Below are positions 17,330-25,836 of a stretch of DNA of 64,000 nucleotides, one piece after another. Made by a program: the position numbers and the translations under genes. The first letter of the stretch is position 1, and the number at the start of each line of letters is the position of its first letter. The notes beneath the pieces are model-generated. The model was given only the letters and a program-made list of their open reading frames with translations. It was not told the DNA's origin and made no database searches. The DNA is from Massilia sp. 9I (GTDB lineage Bacteria > Pseudomonadota > Gammaproteobacteria > Burkholderiales > Burkholderiaceae_D). Location: the NCBI RefSeq assembly GCF_902506415.1, contig NZ_LR733275.1, forward strand, positions 1,003,651-1,067,650. Reading direction: 5' to 3'.

Positions 17330-18148
17330 TCAGGCGTTGCCATCTTGCGGCGTCCCGGCGCGTAGTTCTTCCAGCGCCCCCAGGCAGAAATACTGGAACC
17401 ATAGCCCGGCGAACAGGAAGATCATGATGTACAGCCACAGCGACAGCGCGGCCAGGAAGGGGAACAGCAGGAAGGACAGCAGCGCCCCGCCCATCCACAC
17501 GATGCCGGGCAGCGCGCCGGCCAGCCCGGTGGCGAAGCCGATCGCCAGCAGCGCGCCGCGGTGGCGCCGCACCAGCGCGCGCCGCTCCTCGGGACTGGCA
17601 TGCGCGGCCAGCGCGTCGTAGCTCATCACGCGCGAGGTCACCCAGGCCCACAGGCAGGCCTGCACCAGCCAGGCCAGCGGCGGCACCGCGTACAGCGGCA
17701 GGGAAATCAGCCACAGCACCGCGAACACGGCGGTGCTGCCGAGGTTGATGGCCACGCTGCCGAGGAAGGAACCGCCCTCCTTCCGTTCGAGCTTGGGATA
17801 CTGGGTGTTACCGACGTGGCGCTCGATGGCCGGCATCGCGATCACGCCCATGAACAGCAGGCTTGATGCGATCATCAGGGGCAGCAGCAGCGCGATCGCC
17901 AGCAGCGGCACTGCCATCGCCTTGAACACGCCGAGACCCAGCGTCACCAGCATGCTGCTGCTCGTTTGAAACAAACCGTAGTCGGCGAACAGGCCTTGCA
18001 GCCAGTCGACCAGCGGCTGCAGGCTGGTCCATAGGACCGCACCCCACAGCAGCAGCGACAGCACCAGCGGGGCGCCGGACAGCACCAGCATGCGGCGCGA
18101 GAATTGAGCGCGCAGCGCGCGCCGGTAAGCGGTAGCCACGCCTTTCAT
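17330..18148 (-). CDS. EI24 domain-containing membrane protein
   Basis: A 272-residue integral membrane protein of the EI24/CysZ-like family, with about six hydrophobic segments (for example MLVLSGAPLVLSLLLWGAVL near 20, FKAMAVPLLAIALLLPLMIA near 85, AINLGSTAVFAVLWLISLPL near 140). CysZ relatives import sulfate, but many betaproteobacterial members are uncharacterised. The ATG at 18148 (MKGVATAYRRALRAQF) follows GAGG; upstream in-frame codons have no ribosome site. It is divergent from the FKBP gene. Confidence 0.78.
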   Translation of the reverse strand: MKGVATAYRRALRAQFSRRMLVLSGAPLVLSLLLWGAVLWTSLQPLVDWLQGLFADYGLFQTSSSMLVTLGLGVFKAMAVPLLAIALLLPLMIASSLLFMGVIAMPAIERHVGNTQYPKLERKEGGSFLGSVAINLGSTAVFAVLWLISLPLYAVPPLAWLVQACLWAWVTSRVMSYDALAAHASPEERRALVRRHRGALLAIGFATGLAGALPGIVWMGGALLSFLLFPFLAALSLWLYIMIFLFAGLWFQYFCLGALEELRAGTPQDGNA

Positions 18149-18215
18149 GGATGGACCTCGGGCTGCATCGTCACTCCTGTGTTCAGTTCGATAACGCCAT
18201 TGTAAGGCCAGTGGT

Positions 18216-18245
18216 TTGGCGCGGCCGCGATGCATGGACTACAAT
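18216..18245 (+). promoter_or_regulatory. Predicted sigma-70 promoter of the FKBP gene
   Basis: -35 TTGGCG (18216-18221), 18-base spacer, -10 TACAAT (18240-18245). Transcription would start near 18252, 24 bases before the ATG. Confidence 0.45.
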
Positions 18246-18275
18246 CCCCGTTCAACTTGAACAACAGGGAAAACC

Positions 18276-18632
18276 ATGTCCACCATTACCACTGATTCCG
18301 GCCTGCAATACGAAGACACCGTCGTCGGCAGCGGCGCCGAGGCGAAAGCCGGCCAGCACGTCACCGTCCACTACACCGGCTGGCTGCGCAACGACGACGG
18401 CAGCCAGGGCGCCAAGTTCGATTCGAGCAAAGACCGCAACGATCCGTTCCAGTTCGCACTGGGCGCCGGCCACGTGATCCGCGGCTGGGACGAAGGCGTG
18501 CAGGGCATGAAGGTCGGCGGCCAGCGCCGCCTGACCATCCCGGCCAGCCTCGGCTACGGCGCACGCGGCGCCGGCGGCGTGATCCCGCCGAACGCTACCC
18601 TCATCTTCGACGTCGAACTGCTGGACGTATAA
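18276..18632 (+). CDS. FKBP-type peptidyl-prolyl cis-trans isomerase
   Basis: A 118-residue single-domain FKBP without signal peptide, so cytoplasmic. Binding-pocket residues are conserved: VHYTGWL, KFDSSKDRNDPFQFALG, HVIRGWDEGVQGMKVG, and IPASLGYGARGAGGVIPPNA near the end. It catalyses proline isomerisation in protein folding. The start is set by an upstream purine-rich stretch (ACAGGGAAAACC). It is monocistronic, with a hairpin shortly after the stop. Confidence 0.95.
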   Translation: MSTITTDSGLQYEDTVVGSGAEAKAGQHVTVHYTGWLRNDDGSQGAKFDSSKDRNDPFQFALGAGHVIRGWDEGVQGMKVGGQRRLTIPASLGYGARGAGGVIPPNATLIFDVELLDV

Positions 18633-18641
18633 GACTTCCGG

Positions 18642-18667
18642 GGCGGCGCCATCTCCAGAGCGCCGCC
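18642..18667 (+). terminator. Hairpin after the FKBP gene (possible terminator)
   Basis: GGCGGCGC and GCGCCGCC arms with a 10-base loop, 10 bases after the FKBP stop. No T run follows, so termination is only possible. Confidence 0.4.
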
Positions 18668-18770
18668 TTGAGCATCCCCTCTAAAGTTCGCCCGGTTTGG
18701 CGGTGAACGCCCTTCTCCTGCGCTAAGATCGTCTCCTGCATTTTTGCCAACGCAACCAACAGGAGTATTC

Positions 18771-19025
18771 ATGAGCTTGCAAGAACAGTTCGCCCAGGCC
18801 CAGGCCGAATCGAAGAATCTGCCGGAACGCCCGGACAACATGACCTTGCTGAAGATTTACGCGCTGTACAAGCAGGGCGCGAGCGGCGACGCCACCGGCG
18901 AGCGCCCGGGCATGACCGATTTCGTCAACCGCGCCAAGTTCGACGCCTGGGCCGCCCTGAAGGGCACCTCGCAGGAAGACGCGATGCAGCAGTACATCGA
19001 CCTGATCGAGGAACTCAAGGGCTGA
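18771..19025 (+). CDS. Acyl-CoA-binding protein
   Basis: An 84-residue ACBP-fold protein with the four-helix bundle signature: FAQAQAESKNLPERPDN, LLKIYALYKQGASGDATGERP, and KFDAWAALKGTSQEDAMQQY. It binds medium- and long-chain acyl-CoA esters in the cytosol. The ATG at 18771 follows CAGGAG at ideal spacing; an in-frame ATG nine codons earlier lies before this ribosome site. It sits 23 bases from a convergent PHA granule regulator gene, consistent with a lipid/PHA neighbourhood. Confidence 0.93.
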   Translation: MSLQEQFAQAQAESKNLPERPDNMTLLKIYALYKQGASGDATGERPGMTDFVNRAKFDAWAALKGTSQEDAMQQYIDLIEELKG

Positions 19026-19048
19026 TTCCCGATGAGCCGCCCGCCGCT

Positions 19049-19330
19049 TCAGGCGGGCGCGAACACCTTGCGCATCTTCTCGGCCACCTTGGTCTCGATG
19101 CTCGATGCAAATGCGCTCATGAAGAATCCCAGCCGGATCTGCAGCGCCGCGCGCTGGCCTTCCAGGCTCAGGGCCCCTTCCACACCACTGCGCTCGAAGC
19201 GCAGCACGTCGCCATCCCACTGACAGGCCAGGTCATACTCGGCCGCGAGCTTCTGGGCCACCTGCTGGGCCGCCGCACGCGCCTGTTCCGGGCTCAACCC
19301 ATGTTCCTGGACGATGCTAATTTCCGACAT
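19049..19330 (-). CDS. Polyhydroxyalkanoic acid system family protein
   Basis: A 93-residue protein matching the PHA_gran_rgn family, small proteins associated with PHA granule formation. The pattern is an N-terminal SIVQEHGLSPEQARAAAQQ helix, a central beta region (WDGDVLRFERSGVEGAL) and a C-terminal helix with ETKVAEKMRKVF. The window also holds an intracellular PHB depolymerase (23.4-24.6 kb), so PHA storage is expected in this organism. The exact role is inferred from the family name only. Confidence 0.8.
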   Translation of the reverse strand: MSEISIVQEHGLSPEQARAAAQQVAQKLAAEYDLACQWDGDVLRFERSGVEGALSLEGQRAALQIRLGFFMSAFASSIETKVAEKMRKVFAPA

Positions 19331-19511
19331 CTGGACAATCCTTGTTCTTTATTGGTTGCAAGATAGCCCGCCATGATGCCAGTTGACGGCTGAGTAAGCC
19401 AGTCCTGCGGGACGGCTGGGACCGATCCAGAATCAATTGACGTTCGTCAATGCCCGCGCCGCCCGGCGCGCGACCATGGAGATGCCGCCCGACATTTCGC
19501 AAGGAGCCGTC

Positions 19512-21062
19512 ATGGAACCAGGTGCCCTCTTGCCGGACGAACTGGACACGTCCCGTGACCAGCCTCCGGTCCGCTTCATCCCCACGCCCAGCGCCCCCTA
19601 CCAGCAGCAGCACCGGATCGCCAAGCTGCTCGATCAGCCGCTCGAACCCGGCGACACGCCCAAGGCCGAATCCAGCCCGCCCGATGAAGAGGAGCTGCCG
19701 GAAGCCCCGCCGTTGCCGCAAGCCTTCGGCGCCCGAGTGCTGATGTGGAAGCAGGACCCGTCGGTGGGCGAGATCGGCACCCGCCGCGCCTACCTGCCCG
19801 GCCCGGTGCTGGCCGGCCCCCGCGACGCCCGCATCGCGCCCGGCGCGCCCGGTATCGACGCGGTCGAACCGAACGCCTTCGGCGACTTCGTCACCCAGCC
19901 CGACACCCCGCAGTTCGACGCCGTGCATACCTTCGCCGTGGTGCGCCAGACCCTCACCATGTACCAGCGCGCCCTGCTGGCGGCGGGCCTGGACATGCCC
20001 CTGCCCTGGCAGTGGAACACCAGCATGGACACGCGCCCGCTGGCGGTCTATCCCTACGGCCTGCCGAACGTGATGAATGCCTTCTACAGCCGCACCCAGG
20101 GCTGCCTGAAGTTCGGCGACTTCATTCCCCCCAGCGAAGGCGGCGCGCAGTTGGATGAATCGGCCCGGATCTACACCTGCCGCTCCTTCGACATCGTGGC
20201 CCACGAGACCGCCCACGCGGTGCTCGACGGCCTCAAACCCCAGTGGCTGCTCGCCGACGCCCCACCCCAGACCGGTGGCCTGCACGAAGCCTTCGGCGAC
20301 CTCACCGCGATCTTCCTGGCCCTGTCCCAGCTCGACCAGTGCGAGGCGGTGGTGGCCCAGACCAAGGCCCACCTGCACGACAAGACCTATTTGTCCGACA
20401 TCGCCGAGCAGTTCGGCATGGCGCTGGGCGGCACCACGGGCTTGCGCAACGCCGACAACGACCTGACGCTGGGACAGGCCGGCACCCAGGTGCACGCGAT
20501 CTCGCAGGTGTTCACGGGCGCCGTCTACGATGTGCTGGCCGACCTGTTCGCCTACGAGCGCAACCCCCAGCTTGACGACTGCGCCGCCGTGCTGCACCGG
20601 GTCGCGGGTTACCTGCGCGGGCTGCTGCTGCGCGCCCTGATCGCCGCGCCCGATGCAAGCGCCTCCTACGTGGACGTGGTCAACGAGATGCTGCGCATCG
20701 TGCAGGAGGACGGCAAGCCGGCGGCCTACGCCGGCTTCATCCGCAACCAGTTCAGCCGCCGCGACGTGGTCGAGCAGCCGGTCCAGGCCTCCACCGGCAC
20801 CGAGGCCGGCGCGCCCGCGCCGGCGGGACCGCTGGCGCCCAAGGTCTGCGACAAGCCCGGCGCGCGCCAGGACCGGCGCGCCTGCTGCGGCACCATGAAC
20901 CTGCCCGAGTACCACCGGGTCGACCGCGTGCTCGACCGGGAGACGCAGGCTTTGGCGCGCTGGTGCGCGGCCAACGGGCGCCTCGGCGAATGCGTGGTCC
21001 CGGTGGCGGCGACGGTGGTGCCGGCGGCCGTGGCGGACCCCAGCGCGGCGGACCGGGCATGA
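19512..21062 (+). CDS. M4-like zinc metallopeptidase without signal peptide
   Basis: A 516-residue protein with a gluzincin motif HETAH (His231, Glu232, His235) and a downstream GGLHEAFGDLTA in which Glu259 would be the third zinc ligand, as in thermolysin-family GGxNEAxSD. The Asn before that Glu is replaced by His, and the spacing is four residues longer than in thermolysin. There is no signal peptide; N-terminal residues 1-90 are proline/glutamate-rich and may be a propeptide. A Cys-rich tail segment (DRRACCGTMNLP) lies near 460. The ATG at 19512 follows AAGGAG. Its stop overlaps the start of an emfourin-like inhibitor gene (ATGA), the arrangement of protealysin operons. Confidence 0.72.
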   Translation: MEPGALLPDELDTSRDQPPVRFIPTPSAPYQQQHRIAKLLDQPLEPGDTPKAESSPPDEEELPEAPPLPQAFGARVLMWKQDPSVGEIGTRRAYLPGPVLAGPRDARIAPGAPGIDAVEPNAFGDFVTQPDTPQFDAVHTFAVVRQTLTMYQRALLAAGLDMPLPWQWNTSMDTRPLAVYPYGLPNVMNAFYSRTQGCLKFGDFIPPSEGGAQLDESARIYTCRSFDIVAHETAHAVLDGLKPQWLLADAPPQTGGLHEAFGDLTAIFLALSQLDQCEAVVAQTKAHLHDKTYLSDIAEQFGMALGGTTGLRNADNDLTLGQAGTQVHAISQVFTGAVYDVLADLFAYERNPQLDDCAAVLHRVAGYLRGLLLRALIAAPDASASYVDVVNEMLRIVQEDGKPAAYAGFIRNQFSRRDVVEQPVQASTGTEAGAPAPAGPLAPKVCDKPGARQDRRACCGTMNLPEYHRVDRVLDRETQALARWCAANGRLGECVVPVAATVVPAAVADPSAADRA

Positions 21063-21334
21063 AGATCAGCGCACGCGCCTGCGGCGGCTTTGCCGGACTG
21101 GCCGAAGCCTACGACCTCGACACCGCCTTTCATCCCGGCGGCAACGAGCTCGAAGCGCTGCTCGGCCGCCTCGACTTCTTCTCCGCCGCGCCCGAGTGTC
21201 CGGTCGGGGCCGACCTGCCGCGCTGGGAAATCACGGTCGAGGACGGCCTGCGCTGTCACACCGTCTTCCTGCGCGAGGACGGCAGCGGCGGCGACTGGCA
21301 GGCCCTGCTGGACCGCCTGCGCACCGGCGTATGA
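21059..21334 (+). CDS. Emfourin-like metallopeptidase inhibitor
   Basis: A 91-residue cytoplasmic protein. It resembles the emfourin (protealysin inhibitor) family: N-terminal MKISARACGGFAGL, a LLGRLDFFSA segment, then RWEITVEDG and HTVFLREDG strands and a C-terminal WQALLDRLR helix. The ATG overlaps the peptidase stop codon (ATGA), so the two are translationally coupled. The likely role is to keep the co-produced M4-like peptidase inactive in the cytosol or to regulate it after release. The assignment rests on pattern memory and context, not on a search. Confidence 0.65.
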   Translation: MKISARACGGFAGLAEAYDLDTAFHPGGNELEALLGRLDFFSAAPECPVGADLPRWEITVEDGLRCHTVFLREDGSGGDWQALLDRLRTGV

Positions 21335-21387
21335 AGCATGGCCGACGGGTGATGGCGCTCTCGGGTGCGCCATCACCGTCCACATTT

Positions 21388-21410
21388 GCTTATATATATT
21401 GTGTATAAGC
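21388..21410. promoter_or_regulatory. AT-rich inverted repeat upstream of fdxA promoter
   Basis: GCTTATA and TATAAGC arms (7 bases, exact) with a 9-base spacer end six bases before the predicted -35 of fdxA. This is a usual place for an activator or repressor site; the cognate factor is unknown. Confidence 0.4.
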
Positions 21411-21415
21411 CTAAT

Positions 21416-21444
21416 TTGTAGGAAAACCCGAATTGCCCTAAAAT
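21416..21444 (+). promoter_or_regulatory. Predicted sigma-70 promoter of fdxA
   Basis: -35 TTGTAG (21416-21421), 17-base spacer, -10 TAAAAT (21439-21444). The start would be near 21451, about 70 bases before the ATG. Confidence 0.5.
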
Positions 21445-21519
21445 ACAGTGCTTTGCAAGTCCCGCCGGCCCACCTGAGCGCTCGGTGCCGCGACACTTCA
21501 ACCAATAAATAGGACTGTT

Positions 21520-21843
21520 ATGACCCACGTTGTCACCGAATCGTGCATCCGTTGTCGTTATACCGACTGCGTCGATGTATGCCCGGTAGATTGTTTCCGG
21601 GAAGGCCCGAATTTCCTCGCCATCGACCCTGACGAGTGCATCGACTGCGCCGTCTGCGTGGCCGAGTGCCCGGTGAATGCGATCTACGCGGAAGAAGACG
21701 TGCCGTCGGACCAGCAGCAGTTCATCAAGATCAACGCCGACCTGTCGCGCGCCTGGCCTTCGATCACCAAGACCAAGCCGGCCCTGCCCGACGCGGACGA
21801 GTGGAAAGACGTCAAGGAAAAGCTGGACCAGCTGGCCCGCTAA
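21520..21843 (+). CDS. fdxA: Ferredoxin FdxA (7Fe type)
   Basis: A 107-residue ferredoxin carrying one [3Fe-4S] and one [4Fe-4S] cluster. The first motif [18 protein letters not shown] and the second [16 protein letters not shown] hold the cysteine ligands; the C-terminal extension ([13 protein letters not shown]) is typical of the Azotobacter FdI / FdxA type. It acts as a soluble electron carrier. The ferredoxin-NADP reductase gene follows 130 bases later on the same strand and is a plausible partner. Confidence 0.95.
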   Translation: MTHVVTESCIRCRYTDCVDVCPVDCFREGPNFLAIDPDECIDCAVCVAECPVNAIYAEEDVPSDQQQFIKINADLSRAWPSITKTKPALPDADEWKDVKEKLDQLAR

Positions 21844-21973
21844 GCCCACCAGGCATCTACTGGCCGGGCAGGGTCGGCCGGTCCCTTCGGACCGGCCCAG
21901 CGCAGGTTCGTCAATCGTGGCACACTAGCGGCCATCGTCACACCATACCCATACACACAGAAAGTTTAAGCGC

Positions 21974-23071
21974 ATGACTATCAGTGCCTCCCACGAAGCG
22001 GGCAGCATCGCTCCCAACAGCTCCTTCGCCGGCGCGATCGAAGCCGATGCCGTGATCATCGGCGCCGGTCCGGTCGGCCTGTTCCAGGTCTTCGAACTCG
22101 GCCTCCTCGAAATCAAGGCCCACGTCATCGATTCGCTGCCGGCCGTCGGCGGCCAGTGCGTGGAACTGTACCCGGACAAGCCGATCTACGACATCCCGGC
22201 CGTGCCGGTGTGCACCGGCCAGGAACTGACCGACAACCTGCTCAAGCAGATCGAGCCGTTCGAGCCGACCTTCCACCTGGGCCAGGAAGTCACCACCGTG
22301 CAGCGTCGCGAAGACGGCCGCTTCAACGTCGAGACCTCGACGGGTACCCAGTTCATCACCAAGACCATCTTCATCGCCGCCGGCGTCGGCTCCTTCCAGG
22401 CCCGCACCATGAAGGTCGACGGCATCGAGAAGTTCGACAACAGCCAGCTGTTCTACCGCGTCAAGGATCCGGCTCTGTTCGAAGGCAAGAACCTGGTCAT
22501 CTGCGGCGGCGGCGACTCCGCCCTGGACTGGGCCCTGAACTTCGTCGGCAAGGCCGAGTCGGTCGTGCTGCTGCACCGTCGCGAAGACTTCCGCGCCGCC
22601 CCGGCCTCGGTCGCCAAGATGAAGGCCCTGTGCGACGAGTACGAGATGCAGCTGATCATCGGCCAGGTCACCGGCTTCGATGAAGCGGACGGCAAGCTGA
22701 GCGAAGTGAAGGTCACCGGCGCCGACGGCGTCACCCGCCGCGTGCCGCTGGACATGCTGCTGGTGTTCTTCGGCCTGTCGCCGAAGCTGGGTCCGATCGC
22801 CGAATGGGGCCTGGACATCGAGCGCAAGCAGCTCAAGGTCGTGGACACCGAGAAGTTCGAGACCAACGTCCCGGGCATCTTCGCCGTCGGCGACATCAAC
22901 ACCTATCCGGGCAAGAAGAAGCTGATCCTGTCGGGCTTCCACGAAGCCGCGCTGGCCGCCTTCGGCGCCGCGCCTTACATCTTCCCGGACAAGAAGATCC
23001 ACATGCAGTACACGACGACCTCGCCGAAGCTGCACAAGATTCTCGGCGTGGAGACCCCCGTCTTCGACTGA
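21974..23071 (+). CDS. Ferredoxin/flavodoxin-NADP+ reductase, thioredoxin-reductase-like type
   Basis: A 365-residue FAD/NADPH flavoprotein of the TrxR-like FNR class. FAD-binding GxGxxG is in [18 protein letters not shown] (about 30-45), NADPH-binding is in [16 protein letters not shown] (about 175-190), and the second FAD motif is [17 protein letters not shown] (about 300-315). It lacks the redox-active CxxC of thioredoxin reductases, which supports FNR activity. It probably exchanges electrons between NADPH and the adjacent FdxA. Confidence 0.92.
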   Translation: MTISASHEAGSIAPNSSFAGAIEADAVIIGAGPVGLFQVFELGLLEIKAHVIDSLPAVGGQCVELYPDKPIYDIPAVPVCTGQELTDNLLKQIEPFEPTFHLGQEVTTVQRREDGRFNVETSTGTQFITKTIFIAAGVGSFQARTMKVDGIEKFDNSQLFYRVKDPALFEGKNLVICGGGDSALDWALNFVGKAESVVLLHRREDFRAAPASVAKMKALCDEYEMQLIIGQVTGFDEADGKLSEVKVTGADGVTRRVPLDMLLVFFGLSPKLGPIAEWGLDIERKQLKVVDTEKFETNVPGIFAVGDINTYPGKKKLILSGFHEAALAAFGAAPYIFPDKKIHMQYTTTSPKLHKILGVETPVFD

Positions 23072-23085
23072 TTTTGTCCTATCGG

Positions 23086-23126
23086 TAAAAAAATGCCGCC
23101 CGGCGCAAGCCCGGCGGCATTTTTTA
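23086..23126 (+). terminator. Intrinsic terminator after the FNR gene
   Basis: AATGCCGCC and GGCGGCATT arms flank a GC-rich loop and are followed by a T run on the plus strand; the A run on the other side makes it potentially bidirectional. Confidence 0.85.
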
Positions 23127-23288
23127 TTGTCCCGCCGCTGTGTCGTCGAGCCTGCGTTCTTTAGTGTCATAACAACAGAAGCCCTTGTCGGACAGGGCCT
23201 ACCTGCTTATGTGGGTGGCTTCACCGAGCGCAAATGCGCAAATATGCTACAAGTAGTCTATGCAAAAAGGGAAGTGAAAAGGACTGTT

Positions 23289-23317
23289 TCCACAAGTAAA
23301 TCACTATCCCCTATAAT
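23289..23317 (+). promoter_or_regulatory. Predicted sigma-70 promoter of phaZ
   Basis: -35 TCCACA (23289-23294), 17-base spacer, consensus -10 TATAAT (23312-23317). It lies in the 302-base gap between the FNR and PHB depolymerase genes; apart from this and the FNR terminator I see nothing else in that gap. Confidence 0.6.
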
Positions 23318-23373
23318 TGACTGAGCGCACACGCAAACGATTGCGACGCCCCGTCTATTCGAAGGAATTATTT

Positions 23374-24609
23374 ATGCTTTACCAACTGCACGAGATGCAA
23401 CGCTCCTTCCTGACCCCGCTGATGCAGTGGGCAGATGCGTCCTCCAAATTGTTCTCGAACCCCGTTTCGCCGTTCGCGCACACCCCCTTCTCGCAGCGTA
23501 TCGCTGCCGGTTACGAGCTGATGTACCGCCTGGGGAAAGATTACGAAAAGCCGGCTTTCGGCATCAAGACCGTACCCGTCCAGGGTAAGGATGTCGGCAT
23601 CATCGAGCACACGAGCGTCGAAAAGCCCTTTTGCCGGCTCATCCATTTCAAGAAGGACCTGAGCGACAAGGAGTTCGCCGCGCTGGAGCAGCCGACCGTG
23701 CTGGTGGTGGCGCCCCTGTCGGGTCACCACGCTACCCTGCTGCGCGACACCGTACGCGCGCTGCTGGCCGAGCATGACGTCTACATCACCGACTGGACCG
23801 ACGCCCGCATGGTGCCGCTATCAAACGGCCCGTTCCACCTCGACGACTACATCTACTACGTCCAGGACTTCATCCGCCACCTCGGCCCGGACGTGCACGT
23901 GATCTCGGTGTGCCAGCCGACCGTGCCGGTGCTGGCCGCGATCTCGCTGATGGCAACCAACAAGGATCCGAAGCTGCCGAAGACCATGACCATGATGGGC
24001 GGCCCGATCGATCCGCGCAAGTCGCCGACCGCGGTCAACGACCTGGCCACCGAAAAGCCCTTCTCCTGGTTCGAGAACACCGTGATCTACTCGGTGCCGG
24101 GCAACTACCCGGGCTTCGGGCGCAAGGTCTATCCGGGCTTCCTGCAGCACGCCGGCTTCATCGCGATGAACCCGGGCCGCCATGCCCAGAGCCACCGCGA
24201 GTTCTACCAGCACCTGGTGCGCGGCGACGACGACTCGGCCGAGGCGCACCGCCAGTTCTACGACGAATACAACGCCGTGCTCGACATGCCGGCCGAGTAC
24301 TACCTCGAGACCATCAAGACCGTGTTCCAGGACCACGCACTGCCGAAGGGCACCTGGGAAGTCGGCGGCCAGCTGGTGCGTCCGCAGGACATCAAGACGG
24401 TGGCGCTGTTCACCGTCGAGGGCGAGCTGGACGACATCTCGGGCCTGGGCCAGACCCGCGCCGCGCACGACCTGTGCACCGGCATCCCGAAGAAGATGCA
24501 CCAGGAGTTCGTCGCGCCCAAGTGCGGCCACTACGGCATCTTCTCGGGCCGCCGCTGGCGCGAGATCATCTGCCCGAAGATCGGGGAGTTCATCCGGGCC
24601 CACGCCTGA
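23374..24609 (+). CDS. phaZ: Intracellular polyhydroxybutyrate depolymerase
   Basis: A 411-residue alpha/beta hydrolase without signal peptide that degrades native PHB granules inside the cell. It matches the Ralstonia eutropha PhaZ1 family: N-terminal MLYQLHEMQRSFLTP and the lipase-box equivalent SVCQPTVP, in which the nucleophile is Cys180 instead of Ser. The likely acid and His are near GELDDISG and APKCGHYG. The ATG at 23374 follows AAGGA; the frame is open 19 codons further upstream, but those codons overlap the promoter. Confidence 0.95.
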   Translation: MLYQLHEMQRSFLTPLMQWADASSKLFSNPVSPFAHTPFSQRIAAGYELMYRLGKDYEKPAFGIKTVPVQGKDVGIIEHTSVEKPFCRLIHFKKDLSDKEFAALEQPTVLVVAPLSGHHATLLRDTVRALLAEHDVYITDWTDARMVPLSNGPFHLDDYIYYVQDFIRHLGPDVHVISVCQPTVPVLAAISLMATNKDPKLPKTMTMMGGPIDPRKSPTAVNDLATEKPFSWFENTVIYSVPGNYPGFGRKVYPGFLQHAGFIAMNPGRHAQSHREFYQHLVRGDDDSAEAHRQFYDEYNAVLDMPAEYYLETIKTVFQDHALPKGTWEVGGQLVRPQDIKTVALFTVEGELDDISGLGQTRAAHDLCTGIPKKMHQEFVAPKCGHYGIFSGRRWREIICPKIGEFIRAHA

Positions 24610-24612
24610 TCC

Positions 24613-24651
24613 ACAAAAAAATGCCGGAACGTGTTCCGGCATTTTTTTACC
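24613..24651 (+). terminator. Intrinsic terminator after phaZ
   Basis: ATGCCGGAAC / GTTCCGGCAT arms with a two-base loop followed by seven T, starting a few bases after the phaZ stop. A flanking A run also allows termination of minus-strand transcripts from the RcnB-like gene. Confidence 0.9.
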
Positions 24652-24674
24652 CGCACAGCCTGGGGCGGCGTGCT

Positions 24675-25004
24675 TCAGCGGCTCACCAGCACCTCCTGCA
24701 CTTCCCCCGTCGCGATCGACACCAGCGCATAGTCGCTCCCCGCCTGCACCCACTGGTGCCCGGGCGGCGGTTCCGTCAGGCGGTGCGTCTTCCAGTTCTC
24801 CACCACGTAGTGATGCGTGCGGTAGCGCGCCGGCAGCTGTTCGCCGCGCTTGAGCTGGCCGCTGGCCTCCACGCTGCGATAGGGACTGGCCTTCACGGCC
24901 TTGGCCTGCTGCGCGCGCGCCTGCTGTTCGCGCTGCTGCGCCTGGGCCGCGGCGCCACCGGCCAGCACCGCGGCGATCAGCACCGGTACGATGAGTGTGT
25001 TCAT
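24675..25004 (-). CDS. RcnB family periplasmic protein
   Basis: A 109-residue protein with a signal peptide (LIVPVLIAAVLAGGAAAQAQ), a Gln/Ala-rich linker and a C-terminal RcnB-type domain (YRTHHYVVENWKTHRL and QWVQAGSDYALVSIATGEV). RcnB of E. coli is a periplasmic nickel/cobalt homeostasis protein; most family members are uncharacterised. The ATG at 25004 is preceded by AAAGGAG. It is divergent from rsxB. Confidence 0.8.
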   Translation of the reverse strand: MNTLIVPVLIAAVLAGGAAAQAQQREQQARAQQAKAVKASPYRSVEASGQLKRGEQLPARYRTHHYVVENWKTHRLTEPPPGHQWVQAGSDYALVSIATGEVQEVLVSR

Positions 25005-25152
25005 GTGAGCTCCTTTAGCGTCGAGCCGCCAGTAAACCACGCGCGAACACGGCAGTCTGTTCGCTCCAGCACGCACATCGCACCGCGGCGGCGGCATCGC
25101 ACCGGCCCCGGTTTTGGCGGATAATGTCGGCTTTGACCGCACTCCTCTTGCC

Positions 25153-25833
25153 GTGACCAAGACCCTCGCCGACCAGATCGAAGACGTACTGCCGCAGACG
25201 CAATGCACCAAGTGCGGCTATCCCGCATGCCGTCCGTATGCGGAAGCGATCGCGCGCGGCGAAGCCGAGATCAACCAGTGCCCGCCTGGCGGCATGGAAG
25301 GCGTGCGCCGCCTCTCCAGCGTCACCGGCCGCCCGGTCATTCCGATCAACCCGGCCAACGGCGTCGAACGCCCGCGCCCGGTCGCCTTCATCGACGAGTC
25401 GCTCTGCATCGGCTGCACCCTGTGCATCCAGGCCTGCCCGGTGGACGCCATCCTGGGTGCGGCCAAGCAGATGCACACCATCCTGCCGAGCCTGTGCACC
25501 GGCTGCGACCTGTGCGTGGCGCCCTGTCCGGTTGACTGCATCTCGATGCTGCCGGTGACCGGCGAGCTCACCGGCTGGGCCGCATGGTCGCAGGACGCCG
25601 CGGACGCGGCGCGCGCGCGCCACGACTTCCGCAGCGAGCGCCTGCGCCGTGAAAAGGAAGAGAACGATGCGCGCCTTGCCGCCAAAGCGCTGGAAAAGAT
25701 GCGCGCGGTGACGGCGGAAGTGACCAACACCCCGGAGGAGCTGGCGGAGAAGGAGCGCAAGCGCGCCATCATCGCCGCCGCGATGGAACGCGCGCGCCTC
25801 AAGGCCGCCGGCAATCCACCGGACAAGGCATAA
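25153..25833 (+). CDS. rsxB: RsxB/RnfB-type electron transport iron-sulfur protein
   Basis: About 226 residues. The N-terminal Fe-S domain carries [13 protein letters not shown] and a following Cys (QCPPGG); two ferredoxin [4Fe-4S] motifs follow ([16 protein letters not shown] and [16 protein letters not shown]). The C-terminal 90 residues are charged and helical. It lacks the N-terminal membrane anchor of the E. coli protein, as is usual for the betaproteobacterial version next to nth. The start is uncertain: GTG at 25153 is used, TTG at 25114 is possible; neither has a clear ribosome site. It is separated from nth by three bases. Confidence 0.82.
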   Translation: MTKTLADQIEDVLPQTQCTKCGYPACRPYAEAIARGEAEINQCPPGGMEGVRRLSSVTGRPVIPINPANGVERPRPVAFIDESLCIGCTLCIQACPVDAILGAAKQMHTILPSLCTGCDLCVAPCPVDCISMLPVTGELTGWAAWSQDAADAARARHDFRSERLRREKEENDARLAAKALEKMRAVTAEVTNTPEELAEKERKRAIIAAAMERARLKAAGNPPDKA

Positions 25834-25836
25834 GCG

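Noticed and set aside
23127..23324. 65-codon plus-strand frame in the gap before phaZ
   Set aside because: No ribosome site, composition unlike neighbours, and it runs through the phaZ promoter.
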